24,183 nucleotides of DNA from STD1-80 sp043802745. Lineage in GTDB: Bacteria > Patescibacteriota > Minisyncoccia > Minisyncoccales > CG1-02-41-26. Where the stretch lies: positions 1 through 24,183 of the forward strand of contig JAZDKU010000024.1 in the NCBI GenBank assembly GCA_043802745.1, read 5' to 3'. Of the stretch, positions 14,767-22,935 are shown piece after piece (position 1 is the first letter of the stretch; each line of letters begins with the position of its first letter). The translations under genes and the position numbers were made by a program. The notes below the pieces were generated by a model. That model was given only the letters and a program-made list of their open reading frames with translations. It ran no database searches and was not told the DNA's origin.

Positions 14767-14794
14767 ACTATACATCAGCCAAAAAAAGTGTCAA
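14767..14794 (-). promoter_or_regulatory. Promoter of the minus-strand RNA
   Basis: Read on the minus strand, TTGACA (14789-14794), a 16-nt spacer and TATAGT (14767-14772) form one of the best promoters in the window. No gene starts downstream of it before the terminator. Confidence 0.75.
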
Positions 14795-14804
14795 GGTTAA
14801 AATA

Positions 14805-14836
14805 TTGATAATCTAAGAATGGCATTTTTAGATAAT
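14805..14836 (+). promoter_or_regulatory. Possible promoter for the 167-aa gene and rodA
   Basis: TTGATA at 14805-14810 with TAGATA (14829-14834, spacer 18) or GATAAT (14831-14836, spacer 20) sits just before the ATG at 14853. It diverges from the promoter of the minus-strand RNA only about 10 nt away. Confidence 0.4.
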
Positions 14837-14852
14837 AAAAGATGAAAAAGAT

Positions 14853-15356
14853 ATGGCAAAGTCATTATGTAGCGTTAGCGATTTTAGTTTCGAAACACTT
14901 GTCAAGTTGCAGGTAAAAATAAATGAGCTCCAAGAATACTTTTTATTTTATAAAAAATATAAGAGTCAATTCAGCGACGAATTAAATGGTGATAGAATAT
15001 CGCCCAGAAAGGTTTTTAGTAGTATGGCACATAGAGTTATTTATGTTTTATATAGATCATTATTTAAAGACATTGAAAATAAAACAATAGACCCGCTTAC
15101 TATTGACGGTTTTAAAGAAATAAAAGGTATCCATGACGGATTAATCGAGGAGATTGTGGATAAGGATATTTGCCATAACGATAAAAATTCAAAGACATTT
15201 AAATTATTGAATGTTGATAGTTTATTAAACAACAACGGTAGCTCGGTTATTGTGCAGTCCTATTTATCTGATGACGAACTCGAAAGAATATTAAATTTTT
15301 TAATAAACAAGTTTTTACCAAAAATTCAGAATACAGAAATTAAAGTTACAAGGTAA
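14853..15356 (+). CDS. Hypothetical protein, 167 aa
   Basis: Not recognised. It has no signal peptide or transmembrane helix and is predicted mostly helical and soluble. Visible blocks are S-F-E-T-L-V-K-L-Q-V-K-I-N-E-L-Q-E-Y near the N-terminus, A-H-R-V-I-Y-V-L-Y-R-S-L-F-K near residue 60, and D-K-D-I-C-H-N-D-K-N near residue 108. The C-terminus has L-S-D-D-E-L-E-R-I-L-N-F-L. I could not match it to a HEPN or other toxin motif. The last codons contain AAGG, which serves as the ribosome-binding site of rodA 6 nt downstream, so the two genes are coupled. Its codon use is AT-rich. Confidence 0.65.
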   Translation: MAKSLCSVSDFSFETLVKLQVKINELQEYFLFYKKYKSQFSDELNGDRISPRKVFSSMAHRVIYVLYRSLFKDIENKTIDPLTIDGFKEIKGIHDGLIEEIVDKDICHNDKNSKTFKLLNVDSLLNNNGSSVIVQSYLSDDELERILNFLINKFLPKIQNTEIKVTR

Positions 15357-15362
15357 GAGTTT

Positions 15363-16454
15363 ATGAGTTTTAAGAATATTATTCGGTCGGCTAATTGGCG
15401 GTTAATTGCGCCAGCTTTTTTGCTGAGCTGCTTTGGATTGCTTTCTATTTATAGCTCTTCAATATCGCGCGGAGATTTTTTTAATTTTAAAAAACAGCTA
15501 GTAGCTTTGGCTATTTCTCTGGTGGTTGCTGTGGCTATTGGTTTTACGGACTTACGGTTTTTAAAAGCCAATTCTTATTTAATTTTTTCTTTGTATATTA
15601 TAGCCTTAGCTTCTTTGGCCGGGCTTTTATTGATAGCTGGGCAAACAAGAGGCATTCAGGGCTGGTATAAATTGGGGCCAATATCATTTGACCCCGAACC
15701 TTTTGTGGCCTTAATTTTAATTATTGTTTTGGCTAAGTATTTTTCCAGCCGTCATGTGGAAATTAGCATGTTGCGCTCTATTATTTTTTCTGGTATTTAT
15801 GTTTTTATACCAGTTATTTTAGTTTTACTTCAGCCAGATTTGGGTTCGTCTTTATCTCTAATAGTTATTTGGATTGGTATGATTTTGTTTTCTGGCATTA
15901 GGGCTCGCCATCTTGCCCTGCTCGTTATTTTATTTGGTATGGTTTTCGCCCTGGGTTGGAATTTTTACCTTAAGGATTATCAGAAGCAGAGGATTGTTGC
16001 TTTTATAAATCCAAGCATTGACGCTCGAGGTGTGGCGTGGAGCGCCAATCAATCAAAAATCGCTATTGGCAATGGCGGGCTTTTTGGCCAAGGCATTGGC
16101 CATGGCTCGCAAACCCAGTACGGATTTTTATCTGAACCAAAAACTGATTTTATATTTTCCGCCATAGCTGAAGAGTTTGGGTTTTTAGGTATTTTTATTT
16201 TGTTTGTTATTTTTTTGGCTTTGTTTTGGCAAATTATCGCGGTGGTATTTCACGCTCAAAGCAACTTTACTCGCCTTTTTGCTTTTGGTTTCGCTTTTTT
16301 GCTAATTGCTCAAATTTGTATAAACATTGGCATGTGCTTAGGGCTTTTCCCAGTGATTGGCATACCCCTGCCATTTGTAAGTTACTCTGGTTCTTTTACT
16401 TTAGCTTTCTACATCGGCCTTGGTATTTTAATATCCCTGGAACGAAAAGGATAA
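15363..16454 (+). CDS. rodA: SEDS-family peptidoglycan glycosyltransferase, RodA-like
   Basis: 363 residues, a polytopic membrane protein with about ten helices. SEDS proteins polymerise lipid II into glycan strands, and RodA does so for cell elongation. Family landmarks are L-G-L-L-S-I-Y-S-S near the N-terminus, L-Q-P-D-L-G-S-S-L near residue 157, and the extracytoplasmic loop G-H-G-S-Q-T-Q-Y-G-F-L-S-E-P-K-T-D-F-I-F with an Asp in T-D-F-I-F. The C-terminal P-V-I-G-I-P-L-P-F-V-S-Y is followed here by S-G-S-F rather than the usual G-G-S-S. RodA is preferred over FtsW from length and loop sequence, with moderate certainty. It has no partner penicillin-binding protein gene in the window. AAGG at about 15349 is a good ribosome-binding site. 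Confidence 0.9.
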   Translation: MSFKNIIRSANWRLIAPAFLLSCFGLLSIYSSSISRGDFFNFKKQLVALAISLVVAVAIGFTDLRFLKANSYLIFSLYIIALASLAGLLLIAGQTRGIQGWYKLGPISFDPEPFVALILIIVLAKYFSSRHVEISMLRSIIFSGIYVFIPVILVLLQPDLGSSLSLIVIWIGMILFSGIRARHLALLVILFGMVFALGWNFYLKDYQKQRIVAFINPSIDARGVAWSANQSKIAIGNGGLFGQGIGHGSQTQYGFLSEPKTDFIFSAIAEEFGFLGIFILFVIFLALFWQIIAVVFHAQSNFTRLFAFGFAFLLIAQICINIGMCLGLFPVIGIPLPFVSYSGSFTLAFYIGLGILISLERKG

Positions 16455-16468
16455 TTTTTAAAAAAGTG

Positions 16469-16474
16469 TATAAT
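16469..16474 (+). promoter_or_regulatory. Possible -10 box for a leaderless res-mod transcript
   Basis: TATAAT lies 6 nt before the res ATG at 16481, so transcription from it would begin at or next to the start codon. No clear -35 box is visible and no Shine-Dalgarno sequence precedes the ATG. The box sits just after the rodA stop. Confidence 0.35.
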
Positions 16475-16480
16475 GAAAAT

Positions 16481-19474
16481 ATGAAATCCCCAATTTTAAA
16501 TTCGCCACACTTAGGGCCGAGTCGTCATTTTAAGGCAGACGAACGAGGCTTAACTGAGGAGATAATAGAAAGCCGTCGACCAAGCAGTTTTTATATACCG
16601 GTTCCTCGAGCCAAGACGAAGCAAAAAAAGATGGAGTTTAATACCTCCGAAGGTTCTTTTGGTAGCGAATTGCAGAAAGAAAACGAATTTATTAACAAGA
16701 TTCGAGCAAAAATAAAAAGCTGGCGTGAAAGTGGTTATCCTGGGATTACTAAAACATCTCGCGATTTGCTTTCATATTGGCGTGATGACACTAGGGAAAA
16801 TAAACTTTTCTTTTGTCAGATTGAAGCGCTTGAAACTCTTATTTATTTAAATGAGGTAGCTGAAAAAGCTGGCGAAGGCTGGATTATTAGCGAACTAAAA
16901 AAAGCATCCACTGAGGCTAATCCTGGTCTTTATCGTTTGGCTTTTAAAATGGCTACTGGCTCTGGGAAGACCGTCGTTATGGCAATGATTATTGCCTATA
17001 ACACATTAAATAAAATTCGCTATCCTCAAGATACCCGCTTTACTGATACATTTGCCATTATTACGCCTGGTATTACTATTCGCGATAGATTGAATGTTCT
17101 TTTGCCAAACGACACAAAAAATTATTATAAGGAAAGAGAGATTGTTTCGCCACAGGATTTTGATTTATTACAGCAAGCAAATATTTTTATAACAAATTTT
17201 CATCAATTAGCGCAAAGACAGAATCCGCGTTTTCAAGTTGGTGCAGTTATGAAAGCAACCGGCCTTTTAAAAGATGAAGTGGTGAAAGAAAGCCCAAGCG
17301 CTATGGTTAACCGTGCATTCAAAAGTATTTTAAATAAATCTCGCGTTTTAGTAATAAACGACGAGGCTCATCATTGTTATCGCGAAAAGCCCACCGATGA
17401 GAAACTTACTGGCGAGGATAGAAAAGAAGCAGACGAAAATAATAAGGCGGCTCGTGTTTGGCTAAGCGGGCTGGAGGCATTATCTAAAAAAATATCTATT
17501 AACGCAGTGATTGATCTTTCGGCTACGCCGTATTTTCTTCGTGGTTCTGGATATCAAGAAGGCATTATGTTTCCTTGGACGATTTATGACTTCTCGCTAT
17601 TAGACGCCTTGGAGTGTGGCGTGGTAAAAATTCCACGGTTGCCAGTTGAATCTGACACAATATCAAAAGACGATATTCCAGAATTTCGTAATTTATGGCT
17701 CCATGTTTCCGATGATCTTCCCAAAAAGGGGTTGAAAACGGGTGGCAAGGATTATTTGTCAGCCAATGTATTGCCGACAAAACTTCAAGAAGCGTTAATG
17801 TCACTTTATGGCAATTATGAAAGTAAATATTACAAGCGTTATTTAGAAGAAAAAAACAACAATCAGAATGTTATGCCACCGGTTATGATTATTGTTTGTA
17901 ATAACACGGCTGTCTCAGAATTGGTTTATCGTTGGATTGCTGGTTTCGAGCGAGAAACGCCAAGTGGCAAAATGATTATAGAGGAGGGTAATTTAAAAGT
18001 ATTTAGAAACGAGGATGGTGTGCAATTTTTTGACAAACCCAACACGCTAATTATTGATAGCCGACAACTAGAAAGTGGCGAAAAAATTGACGAGAATTTC
18101 AAAAGAATATTTACTGCTGAAATTGAAGATTTTCATAAAGAGTATAAAAAGCGTTTTCCCGGCCGAGAAGAACCCACAGACGAAGAATTACTCCGTGAAG
18201 TAATGAATACCGTTGGCAAGCCCGGCAAACTTGGCGAAAATATTAAGTGCGTTGTTTCTGTATCTATGCTCACAGAAGGATGGGATGTAAATACTGTCAC
18301 ACATATTCTTGGCATTCGCGCTTTTTCTACCCAGCTACTTTGCGAGCAAGTTGTTGGCCGGGCTTTGCGCCGAGTTGATTATAATGTTGATGAGTCAACC
18401 GGGCTATTATCTGAAGAATACGCTGAGGTCTATGGCGTGCCGTTTAGTTTTTTGAAAGTTGGTGGTGATACCATTCCAAAACCGCCAAAAGTAATTCATC
18501 GTGTGCATGCACTGCCAGATCGTGAACAATACGAAATTACTTATCCGCGAGTGGATGGCTATCGTTACGAATTAAACGAGACAAAGCTTGCGGCCAAATT
18601 TAGCGAAGAATCAAAAACAATTATTGAAAATGAGCCGACAGAAGTTACTCTCGGAGGTGTGATTGGCGAGGAGACACTGGAAACATTAGAAAAAATTAAG
18701 GAGTGCCGAGAAGGTGAAGTAATTATGCGTTTATCAAAGGCGCTTCTTAAGCTTTACTATACTGACGCAGAGGGAGCTAAAAAATATTGGCTATTTCCGC
18801 AATTGCAAAAGATCTCTGAAGAGTATGTTAAAAAATATGTTGTGCTTAAAGATAGAATGGTCATTGGCTATCTTATTGTTGGAGATTATTTTTCTGGTGC
18901 CCTAACTAAGATTCAGCAAGCCATTATTTCTGAAAACTTAGAACATCAAAAAGATAAACAACTCTTGCCAATTCTTGCGCCGTACGACACGCTTGGTTCA
19001 ACTCGCTATATAGATTTTTTAACAACTAAAGAAGTTAGAGAAACAATCAAAAGTCATATCAATTATGTTGTGGCGGATACAGAGGAATGGGAGCAAGGAG
19101 TTGCCAAAAAGTTAGAACAAATGTCCGAAGTTTTGGCGTATGTAAAAAATCAAAATATGGGTTTTTCTATTCCTTACGAACACCAAGGTATGGCCCATCA
19201 ATATATTCCGGACTTTATTGTGGTTTTGGAAATGCCAAATAAAACAAAACTTAATCTTTTAATTGAAGTAACTGGTAAAAAAGATGACAAGAAAAAAATG
19301 AAAGTTAAAACTGCGCAAGATTTTTGGATACCGGCAGTTAATAATTTTGGAAAATATGGTAAATGGGCAATGTTGGAAGTTCAAGATATTCACGAAACGC
19401 AAAACTTGATTCGTGCTGGCATGACTCGCGGTTTTGATAACTTATTGCCAGGCAATTTATTTAACGAAAAATAA
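16481..19474 (+). CDS. Type III restriction-modification helicase/endonuclease subunit (Res-like)
   Basis: 997 residues from the ATG at 16481. The frame is open upstream to 16226, but that stretch is the rodA gene in another frame. Superfamily 2 helicase motifs are present: Walker A T-G-S-G-K-T at 159-164, D-E-A-H at 294-297, S-A-T at 347-349, and motif VI Q-L-L-C-E-Q-V-V-G-R-A-L-R-R at 618-631. A C-terminal PD-(D/E)xK-like nuclease region has P910-D911 and E929-V-T-G-K-K, with Thr where the catalytic Lys of E-x-K is usual. In the family, the enzyme uses ATP to translocate on DNA and cuts unmethylated sites together with Mod. It precedes mod by 2 nt, the reverse of the classical order. Arg codons are mostly CGN, unlike the pilus genes. 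Confidence 0.9.
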   Translation: MKSPILNSPHLGPSRHFKADERGLTEEIIESRRPSSFYIPVPRAKTKQKKMEFNTSEGSFGSELQKENEFINKIRAKIKSWRESGYPGITKTSRDLLSYWRDDTRENKLFFCQIEALETLIYLNEVAEKAGEGWIISELKKASTEANPGLYRLAFKMATGSGKTVVMAMIIAYNTLNKIRYPQDTRFTDTFAIITPGITIRDRLNVLLPNDTKNYYKEREIVSPQDFDLLQQANIFITNFHQLAQRQNPRFQVGAVMKATGLLKDEVVKESPSAMVNRAFKSILNKSRVLVINDEAHHCYREKPTDEKLTGEDRKEADENNKAARVWLSGLEALSKKISINAVIDLSATPYFLRGSGYQEGIMFPWTIYDFSLLDALECGVVKIPRLPVESDTISKDDIPEFRNLWLHVSDDLPKKGLKTGGKDYLSANVLPTKLQEALMSLYGNYESKYYKRYLEEKNNNQNVMPPVMIIVCNNTAVSELVYRWIAGFERETPSGKMIIEEGNLKVFRNEDGVQFFDKPNTLIIDSRQLESGEKIDENFKRIFTAEIEDFHKEYKKRFPGREEPTDEELLREVMNTVGKPGKLGENIKCVVSVSMLTEGWDVNTVTHILGIRAFSTQLLCEQVVGRALRRVDYNVDESTGLLSEEYAEVYGVPFSFLKVGGDTIPKPPKVIHRVHALPDREQYEITYPRVDGYRYELNETKLAAKFSEESKTIIENEPTEVTLGGVIGEETLETLEKIKECREGEVIMRLSKALLKLYYTDAEGAKKYWLFPQLQKISEEYVKKYVVLKDRMVIGYLIVGDYFSGALTKIQQAIISENLEHQKDKQLLPILAPYDTLGSTRYIDFLTTKEVRETIKSHINYVVADTEEWEQGVAKKLEQMSEVLAYVKNQNMGFSIPYEHQGMAHQYIPDFIVVLEMPNKTKLNLLIEVTGKKDDKKKMKVKTAQDFWIPAVNNFGKYGKWAMLEVQDIHETQNLIRAGMTRGFDNLLPGNLFNEK

Positions 19475-19476
19475 CT

Positions 19477-21942
19477 ATGAGAATAAAAAAAATAACACAA
19501 CCAACTACGGCCGCACCAGTTAAGTCGTATAAGCACGATGGCAAAAGGGTGCGTATTCCAACCCAAGAAGAGTCAGTCAAGGTTCTAGAGCGTGATAAAA
19601 AGCCGGTTAAAAAGAAATATGACTATGATCCATCTCTTGATCCGCAATTAATGTGGGCAGGCAAAAAAGAGCAGGGTGCTGAATTGGCTGTGCCAATAGT
19701 GCCAATTTATGTGCAAGAAAAAATTGCGCCCGAAGCCATAATTGCTCGACTTAAACTTGGTACGGATGAAAACGCGCAACAAATGCTTTTTGGCGAAACA
19801 GCTCAATCGCAGTTTGGCAAAGCAGTGGACTTTTATAAGCACGAGGATAATTGGCAAAATAGAATGATTTTGGGCGATTCGCTTTTAGTGATGAATAGCT
19901 TACTGGAAAAAGAGGGGATGCGTGGAAAAGTGCAAACAATTTATATTGATCCGCCTTATGGCATTAAGTTTGGCTCTAATTGGCAGGTGTCCACGAGAAA
20001 GCGAGATGTTAAAGACAACAAGCTTGAGGATTTTATCCGCCAGCCAGAACAAGTAAAAGCGTTCCGCGATACATGGGAGCTTGGCATTCACTCTTACCTT
20101 TCCTATTTACGCGACCGCTTATTGGTAGCCCGCGAACTTCTCACCGAAAGTGGCAGTTGTTTCGTGCAGATTAATGATGAAAATGTGCACTATGTGAGAG
20201 GATTGATGGACGAAGTGTTTAATGTTGAAAATTTTGTTTCTCAAATAACATATCGAACAAAAAATAGGCCTCTTGGCGGTAAGCTACTTGAGACTCAAGG
20301 AGATTACATTGTTTGGTATGCAAAAAATAAATCATCGGTGAAATATAGACAACTTTTTGCTCAAAAAAATACTCAAGGGGACAATATTTGGAAATGGGTT
20401 CAGCTCCCCGATGGGTCGCGTAGACAGATGAGTAAGGAAGAAATAAATGATTATTCATTATTACCCAAAGGGTTTAGAGTTTACAGAACTGCGGATTTAA
20501 GGCCAGCAGGTTTTAATAGTAGTTGTGTTTATGAATTTGAATTTGAAGGAAGAAAATATTTACCACCGGGGAATGGTAGTTGGCTAACATCAAAAGAAAG
20601 GCTGTCTCAATTAGCCAATAGAGGATACCTACAAGCAAGTGGGAAGAATCTCGAGCATGTTATTTTTTTGGATGATTTCCCAGTTCAACCTATGATGAAT
20701 ATTTGGACTGCAACAGTGGGGGCTACAGAGAAAATTTATGCAGTGCAAACTACAACAGAAGTAGTAAAACGGTGTATTTTGATGACCACGGATCCGGGGG
20801 ATATTGTATTGGATCCGACTTGTGGTTCCGGAACAACAGCTTTTGTGGCGGAGCAATGGGGGAGGCGGTGGATTACTGTTGATACTTCTCGCGTTTCTTT
20901 GGCTTTGGCACGCACGCGGTTAATGACCGCCAAATTTCCGTATTACAAACTTAAAGACGAAAAAAGCGTGAGTGCTGGCTTTGAATATAAAACCGTGCCG
21001 CATGTAACGCTTAAATCTCTTGCCAACGACGAGCCAGCCGAGCAGGAAGTTTTATACGATCAGCCATTTGAAAATAAAGAAATTGTCCGTGTAACAGGGC
21101 CATTCACAGTTGAATCACTTTCGCCGCATCGAGTTTCTGACGCGCAAGAAATGCTTTCCTCTGAAAGATTTGCGGAAACAGTAGTGAGTAATCTTTTGAA
21201 GTCCGGTGTGCAAACTGGCCAAAAAGGAGCAAGAGTAGAATTTGTTAATTTGGATATTTTACCAAGTGGCCCAGAAGTTCAGGCAATTGGAGAATATAAA
21301 ACCAACGATGGGCTAAAGAAAGTCGCAGTTTCTATCGGCCCGGAGTTTGGCAGTGTGGATGACGATTTTATTCGCGATGCCACCACAGTGGCCAAGAAAT
21401 TTGCCAATCTTCTTATTATCGCCGCTACATCGTTTGAGGCATCGGCATTTTCCGAAGGTACGCAATCAAATGGTTTGCAAATAATGAAAGTTAAGATTAA
21501 CCCAGATTTATCAATGGGCGACTTGCTTAAAAAAACTGGTTCAGGCAATTTATTTATCGCCTTTGGCGAGCCAGAAGTAAAAGTAAAAGAAACTAAAGAT
21601 GGCATGGCAGTGGAAATTGTTGGCGTGGATATTTACGATCCAGTAAAAAGCGAAATTCGCTCAAGTGGTTCTGGCGACCCCGAGCACGAAATTGCCGCAT
21701 GGTTTATTGATACAAATTATAATGGCGAAGCATTTTTTGTAACTCACGCTTATTTTCTCGGTGCTGATAAGCCATACGAAAAATTAAAGAAAGCGCTGAA
21801 GGCTGATATAAACGAAGACGCATGGGATGAATTATACTCCACTATCTCCCGCCCATTTCCCAAGCCAAAAACAGGCAAAATCGCCGTCAAAGTAATCAAC
21901 CACTACGGCGACGAGGTAATGAAGATATTAGAGATAAAATAA
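19477..21942 (+). CDS. Type III-like adenine-specific DNA methyltransferase (Mod)
   Basis: 821 residues. The catalytic D-P-P-Y is at 158-161 and the S-adenosylmethionine-binding motif D-P-T-C-G-S-G-T at 446-453. The order D-P-P-Y before the SAM motif indicates a beta-class N6-adenine methyltransferase, as in type III Mod. The region between them (about 250-430) should hold the target-recognition domain; it uses AGA/AGG arginine codons while the flanks use CGN. The last 300 or so residues extend beyond the methyltransferase core and probably contact Res; I do not recognise a domain there. It protects host sites and supplies sequence recognition for Res. A terminator follows at 22017. Confidence 0.92.
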   Translation: MRIKKITQPTTAAPVKSYKHDGKRVRIPTQEESVKVLERDKKPVKKKYDYDPSLDPQLMWAGKKEQGAELAVPIVPIYVQEKIAPEAIIARLKLGTDENAQQMLFGETAQSQFGKAVDFYKHEDNWQNRMILGDSLLVMNSLLEKEGMRGKVQTIYIDPPYGIKFGSNWQVSTRKRDVKDNKLEDFIRQPEQVKAFRDTWELGIHSYLSYLRDRLLVARELLTESGSCFVQINDENVHYVRGLMDEVFNVENFVSQITYRTKNRPLGGKLLETQGDYIVWYAKNKSSVKYRQLFAQKNTQGDNIWKWVQLPDGSRRQMSKEEINDYSLLPKGFRVYRTADLRPAGFNSSCVYEFEFEGRKYLPPGNGSWLTSKERLSQLANRGYLQASGKNLEHVIFLDDFPVQPMMNIWTATVGATEKIYAVQTTTEVVKRCILMTTDPGDIVLDPTCGSGTTAFVAEQWGRRWITVDTSRVSLALARTRLMTAKFPYYKLKDEKSVSAGFEYKTVPHVTLKSLANDEPAEQEVLYDQPFENKEIVRVTGPFTVESLSPHRVSDAQEMLSSERFAETVVSNLLKSGVQTGQKGARVEFVNLDILPSGPEVQAIGEYKTNDGLKKVAVSIGPEFGSVDDDFIRDATTVAKKFANLLIIAATSFEASAFSEGTQSNGLQIMKVKINPDLSMGDLLKKTGSGNLFIAFGEPEVKVKETKDGMAVEIVGVDIYDPVKSEIRSSGSGDPEHEIAAWFIDTNYNGEAFFVTHAYFLGADKPYEKLKKALKADINEDAWDELYSTISRPFPKPKTGKIAVKVINHYGDEVMKILEIK

Positions 21943-22016
21943 AGATATAGAGGATTAGTGGATAGATTAAATTAAGAAGTAAAATAATTCAAAATAGAGC
22001 CTGATAGAACTACAAT

Positions 22017-22038
22017 AGCCACAATAAGTGGCTGTTTT
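22017..22038 (+). terminator. Intrinsic terminator after mod
   Basis: AGCCAC (22017-22022) pairs with GTGGCT (22028-22033) around AATAA and is followed by GTTTTAG. The stem is short and the T-run modest, but the position after res-mod and before a new promoter fits. The rest of 21943-22126 is AT-rich with no gene. Confidence 0.65.
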
Positions 22039-22062
22039 AGTTTAATAACAAGTAATATGGTA

Positions 22063-22091
22063 TTGACAAAAATAAAATATCTTGCTACTAT
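22063..22091 (+). promoter_or_regulatory. Promoter of the three-gene DUF3800 operon
   Basis: TTGACA (22063-22068), a 17-nt spacer and TACTAT (22086-22091) form a strong sigma70-type promoter. Start is expected near 22098, giving a leader of about 29 nt before the ATG at 22127. The leader is A-rich and has no clear Shine-Dalgarno. Confidence 0.75.
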
Positions 22092-22126
22092 AGAGTTATA
22101 AAAATAAAATAATAAATAAAAAAACT

Positions 22127-22501
22127 ATGGATTATCAATTTAAAAAATTTGAGGATAGAAACATTAAATCAGAAAATAGAATAACTCTCACTAAGTCTCA
22201 CTCAATAGGCCTTCCAAATAAATTTTATCAGGATAATGAGATTAAGAATTTTACGTATGCTGTTTTATACTGGGATGAGAAAAATCAAGCAATAGGAATT
22301 TACTTTACTAGTGAAAAAGAGAAAGCTGGATTTAAAATTATTCACGGTCAGAAATACGGTGGGCAAATTGTTATAAGAAGTTTTCTAAAAAGCAACAATA
22401 TAAATCCAGAAATATACCATGGAAGATACGAGTGGGAAAAACATAATCTTGAGGGAGCGGAAACATTATTTGTGATTAAACTTCAAGAACACAATAAATA
22501 A
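22127..22501 (+). CDS. Conserved-looking hypothetical protein, 124 aa
   Basis: Not assigned to a family. It is soluble and predicted rich in beta strands. Notable blocks are I-T-L-T-K-S-H-S-I-G-L-P near residue 22, A-V-L-Y-W-D-E-K-N-Q-A-I-G-I-Y-F near 47, and G-R-Y-E-W-E-K near the C-terminus. I-T-L-T-K followed by I-G-L-P is reminiscent of small DNA-binding swapped-hairpin (AbrB-type) folds, but that is only a resemblance. It heads an operon with a membrane protein and a DUF3800 gene, directly downstream of a restriction-modification system. If it binds DNA it could be the operon's regulator; this is inference. Confidence 0.7.
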   Translation: MDYQFKKFEDRNIKSENRITLTKSHSIGLPNKFYQDNEIKNFTYAVLYWDEKNQAIGIYFTSEKEKAGFKIIHGQKYGGQIVIRSFLKSNNINPEIYHGRYEWEKHNLEGAETLFVIKLQEHNK

Positions 22502-22504
22502 GTT

Positions 22505-22927
22505 ATGCAGGAAAATGTTTTGCAAGAATTAAAAATGAAAAATCCCGAATATTGGGATGCTACAGAAAATGAATTTCTAATAATACCGAGAGAATCTTTT
22601 TGTTTGGCCTTGGAACATTCTTTCTTCATTGGAAAAACTATCGGATCTCTTTGGGTAAAATTGGGTATTGCGATAACATCTTGGGCTCCTCTTTTTGTTA
22701 TCCAAAGTTTCAAAGATTTTTTGGGGTTGAGTGGGAGCGTATGGCAAGCAGTATTATATTTAGTCGGTATATTATACCTATTATATTTTATATACAGTCT
22801 TGTAAAATACATAATTAATTGGCACGAGGGCAATCTTAATTCACAGAAAAGAGCAAGTAAATTTTTTAATAGATTAATTTTATTTAACGAAAAAAATAAA
22901 ATAATGTCGCTTGATAAATTTGAGTAA
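22505..22927 (+). CDS. Small two-helix membrane protein, unknown
   Basis: 140 residues, not recognised. The N-terminal 45 residues are polar and cytoplasm-like. Two hydrophobic segments follow, at about 50-72 (L-G-I-A-I-T-S-W-A-P-L-F-V-I) and 78-102 (W-Q-A-V-L-Y-L-V-G-I-L-Y-L-L-Y-F). A basic C-terminal tail contains K-R-A-S-K-F-F-N-R. Both ends are thus probably cytoplasmic. It starts 3 nt after the previous stop and ends 8 nt before the DUF3800 gene, in one operon. Small membrane proteins beside nuclease-like genes occur in defence modules, but nothing in this sequence proves that role. Confidence 0.7.
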   Translation: MQENVLQELKMKNPEYWDATENEFLIIPRESFCLALEHSFFIGKTIGSLWVKLGIAITSWAPLFVIQSFKDFLGLSGSVWQAVLYLVGILYLLYFIYSLVKYIINWHEGNLNSQKRASKFFNRLILFNEKNKIMSLDKFE

Positions 22928-22935
22928 TTAAAATA

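Noticed and set aside
15155..15163. DnaA-box consensus on the minus strand (TGTGGATAA)
   Set aside because: It is inside the 167-aa coding region and not near a promoter; a single 9-mer there is likely chance.
16226..16480. 85-codon upstream extension of the res reading frame
   Set aside because: It lies inside rodA in another frame and encodes no restriction-enzyme sequence; the ATG at 16481 fits better.
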